Assembly: GCA_017388605.1 (NCBI GenBank)
Contig: JAFPIE010000094.1
Coordinates: 1-5,584, forward strand
DNA from: Acholeplasmatales bacterium
GTDB taxonomy: Bacteria > Bacillota_I > Bacilli_A > Acholeplasmatales > Anaeroplasmataceae
Direction of reading: 5' to 3'
Length of the DNA: 5,584 nucleotides
Part shown: in pieces, positions 4,978 to 5,584 of the stretch
How the letters are laid out: the number at the start of each line of letters is the position of its first letter
Position numbering within the stretch: the stretch's first letter is position 1
Program-made: the position numbers and the translations under genes
The notes under the pieces: generated by a model
What the model was told of the DNA's origin: nothing
Database searches by the model: none
Seen by the model: the letters and a program-made list of their open reading frames with translations, nothing else

Positions 4978-5584
4978 GTATTTATTCCCATTGATATCTG
5001 TTTTAGCCTTAGCTTCCTGTAGTATAACAAAGGAAGCAACTACTACTACAGAAACTACTCTAAATACAACTACAGAAACAACTACAGAAACAACGAAAGA
5101 AATTGAATTATCCTATAGAGTATTACCAGATAAGGTAAATAATTATTATAAGGATGTAGATATAACCCTAGAGGGGGATGAATTTATAAATTCATTAACT
5201 AAGGTAATATCTAAGAATTATCAAAAATATTCCTATAGTGCTGCATGGGATATTTTAAAGGAAGCAGATGAGGACCCATATAATAAAGACAATATTGTAT
5301 GTATCTATACAGGCTTATCTATTCCAAAATCAGGTCAAGGCTCAACATGGAATAGAGAGCATACCTGGCCAAAATCTCATGGCTTTAATTCTGAATCCAA
5401 TCCTGCCTATACCGATTGTCATCATTTAACGGCAACACAATCTCAGGCAAATAACGCAAGAGGAGATTTAGATTTTGATGAGGTAAAAAATAATCCAGGT
5501 GAGGTATTCAGTGATGGATATGGCAATTCCTGGATTAATAATGTGTGCTTCGAACCAAGAGATGAGGCAAAGGGAGATTGTGCA
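4967..5584 (+). CDS. Secreted lipoprotein endonuclease I (partial, cut by right edge)
   Basis: 206 codons are visible from ATG 4967, preceded by AAGGAGG (4954-4960) inside uvrC, with an 11-nt overlap. The N-terminus MKIKYLFPLISVLALASC is a lipoprotein signal with lipobox LASC; Cys18 would be lipidated and the enzyme anchored outside the membrane. A Thr-rich linker (about 25-43, TTTE repeats) leads to an endonuclease I domain (PF04231 type). Key signatures are WNREHTWPKSHG (128-139) with H132 as the expected catalytic His of the beta-beta-alpha metal fold, TDCHHLTATQSQANNARGDLDF (149-170) with H152/H153 and N162 as probable metal or structural ligands, and the CFEPRDEAKGD region at 194-204. 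The family degrades extracellular DNA or RNA without sequence specificity, probably to scavenge nucleotides. Cysteines at 112, 151, 194 and 205 could form disulfides. The C-terminus is beyond the window. Confidence 0.92.
   Translation, partial: MKIKYLFPLISVLALASCSITKEATTTTETTLNTTTETTTETTKEIELSYRVLPDKVNNYYKDVDITLEGDEFINSLTKVISKNYQKYSYSAAWDILKEADEDPYNKDNIVCIYTGLSIPKSGQGSTWNREHTWPKSHGFNSESNPAYTDCHHLTATQSQANNARGDLDFDEVKNNPGEVFSDGYGNSWINNVCFEPRDEAKGDCA
5066..5101 (+). repeat. 12-nt tandem repeat encoding the Thr-rich linker
   Basis: ACAACTACAGAA occurs twice perfectly (5066-5077 and 5078-5089) and a third time with 2 mismatches (5090-5101). It is in frame and encodes Thr-Thr-Thr-Glu-type units between the lipidated Cys and the nuclease domain. 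A related ACT triplet run lies just upstream (5039-5050). Because the unit is a multiple of three, slippage would lengthen or shorten the tether without breaking the reading frame. Confidence 0.85.

Noticed and set aside
1..5584. CRISPR array, insertion sequence, prophage or toxin-antitoxin module
   Set aside because: No regularly spaced repeats, terminal inverted repeats, transposase or phage motifs were found; all substantial coding space is accounted for by chromosomal genes.

Overview
This is an AT-rich, gene-dense stretch of a chromosome from a low-GC Gram-positive bacterium. It most likely belongs to the Bacilli/Mollicutes-like side of the Firmicutes (Acholeplasma, Izemoplasma, Erysipelotrichia or RF39-type lineages). 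Four things point there: strong AAGGAGG-type ribosome binding sites; the rqcH / gmk / rpoZ neighbourhood known from Bacillus and relatives; AGA- and TTA-rich codon use; and the standard bacterial code. Tryptophan is read as TGG, and no in-frame TGA appears inside any gene. The genus cannot be fixed from the window alone.

Layout. On the minus strand, running off the left edge, is the N-terminal half of RqcH (NFACT / 'fibronectin-binding' family), a ribosome quality-control factor. It is divergent from everything else; a region of about 100 bp holding two opposed promoters separates it from a plus-strand series. That series is: a 144-aa unrecognised or YbjN-like small protein (961-1395), guanylate kinase gmk (1456-2079), RNA polymerase omega rpoZ (2141-2359), a rho-independent terminator, a five-helix membrane protein of the 'putative ABC-transporter type IV' family (2423-3205), the excinuclease subunit uvrC (true start probably TTG at 3211, to 4977), and the start of a lipoprotein-type secreted endonuclease I (4967 to the right edge).

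Organisation. Each of the first plus-strand genes has its own plausible -10 element 25-38 bp before its start codon, so gmk and rpoZ could be transcribed independently as well as by read-through. After the rpoZ terminator, the membrane protein, uvrC and the endonuclease form a tight unit. The uvrC ribosome binding site lies inside the preceding gene, and the endonuclease start codon lies inside uvrC with an 11-nt overlap, which suggests one transcript and translational coupling.

Functional reading. The left part is housekeeping (stalled-ribosome rescue, GMP to GDP, RNA polymerase assembly). The right part combines nucleotide excision repair with an exported nuclease and a membrane protein of unknown role. 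I see no CRISPR array, RNA gene, insertion sequence, phage gene or toxin-antitoxin pair, and nothing that amounts to a clear new defence or mobile system. The least-explained items are the 144-aa protein, which sits where Bacillus carries yicC/remA-type genes, and the membrane protein coupled to uvrC.
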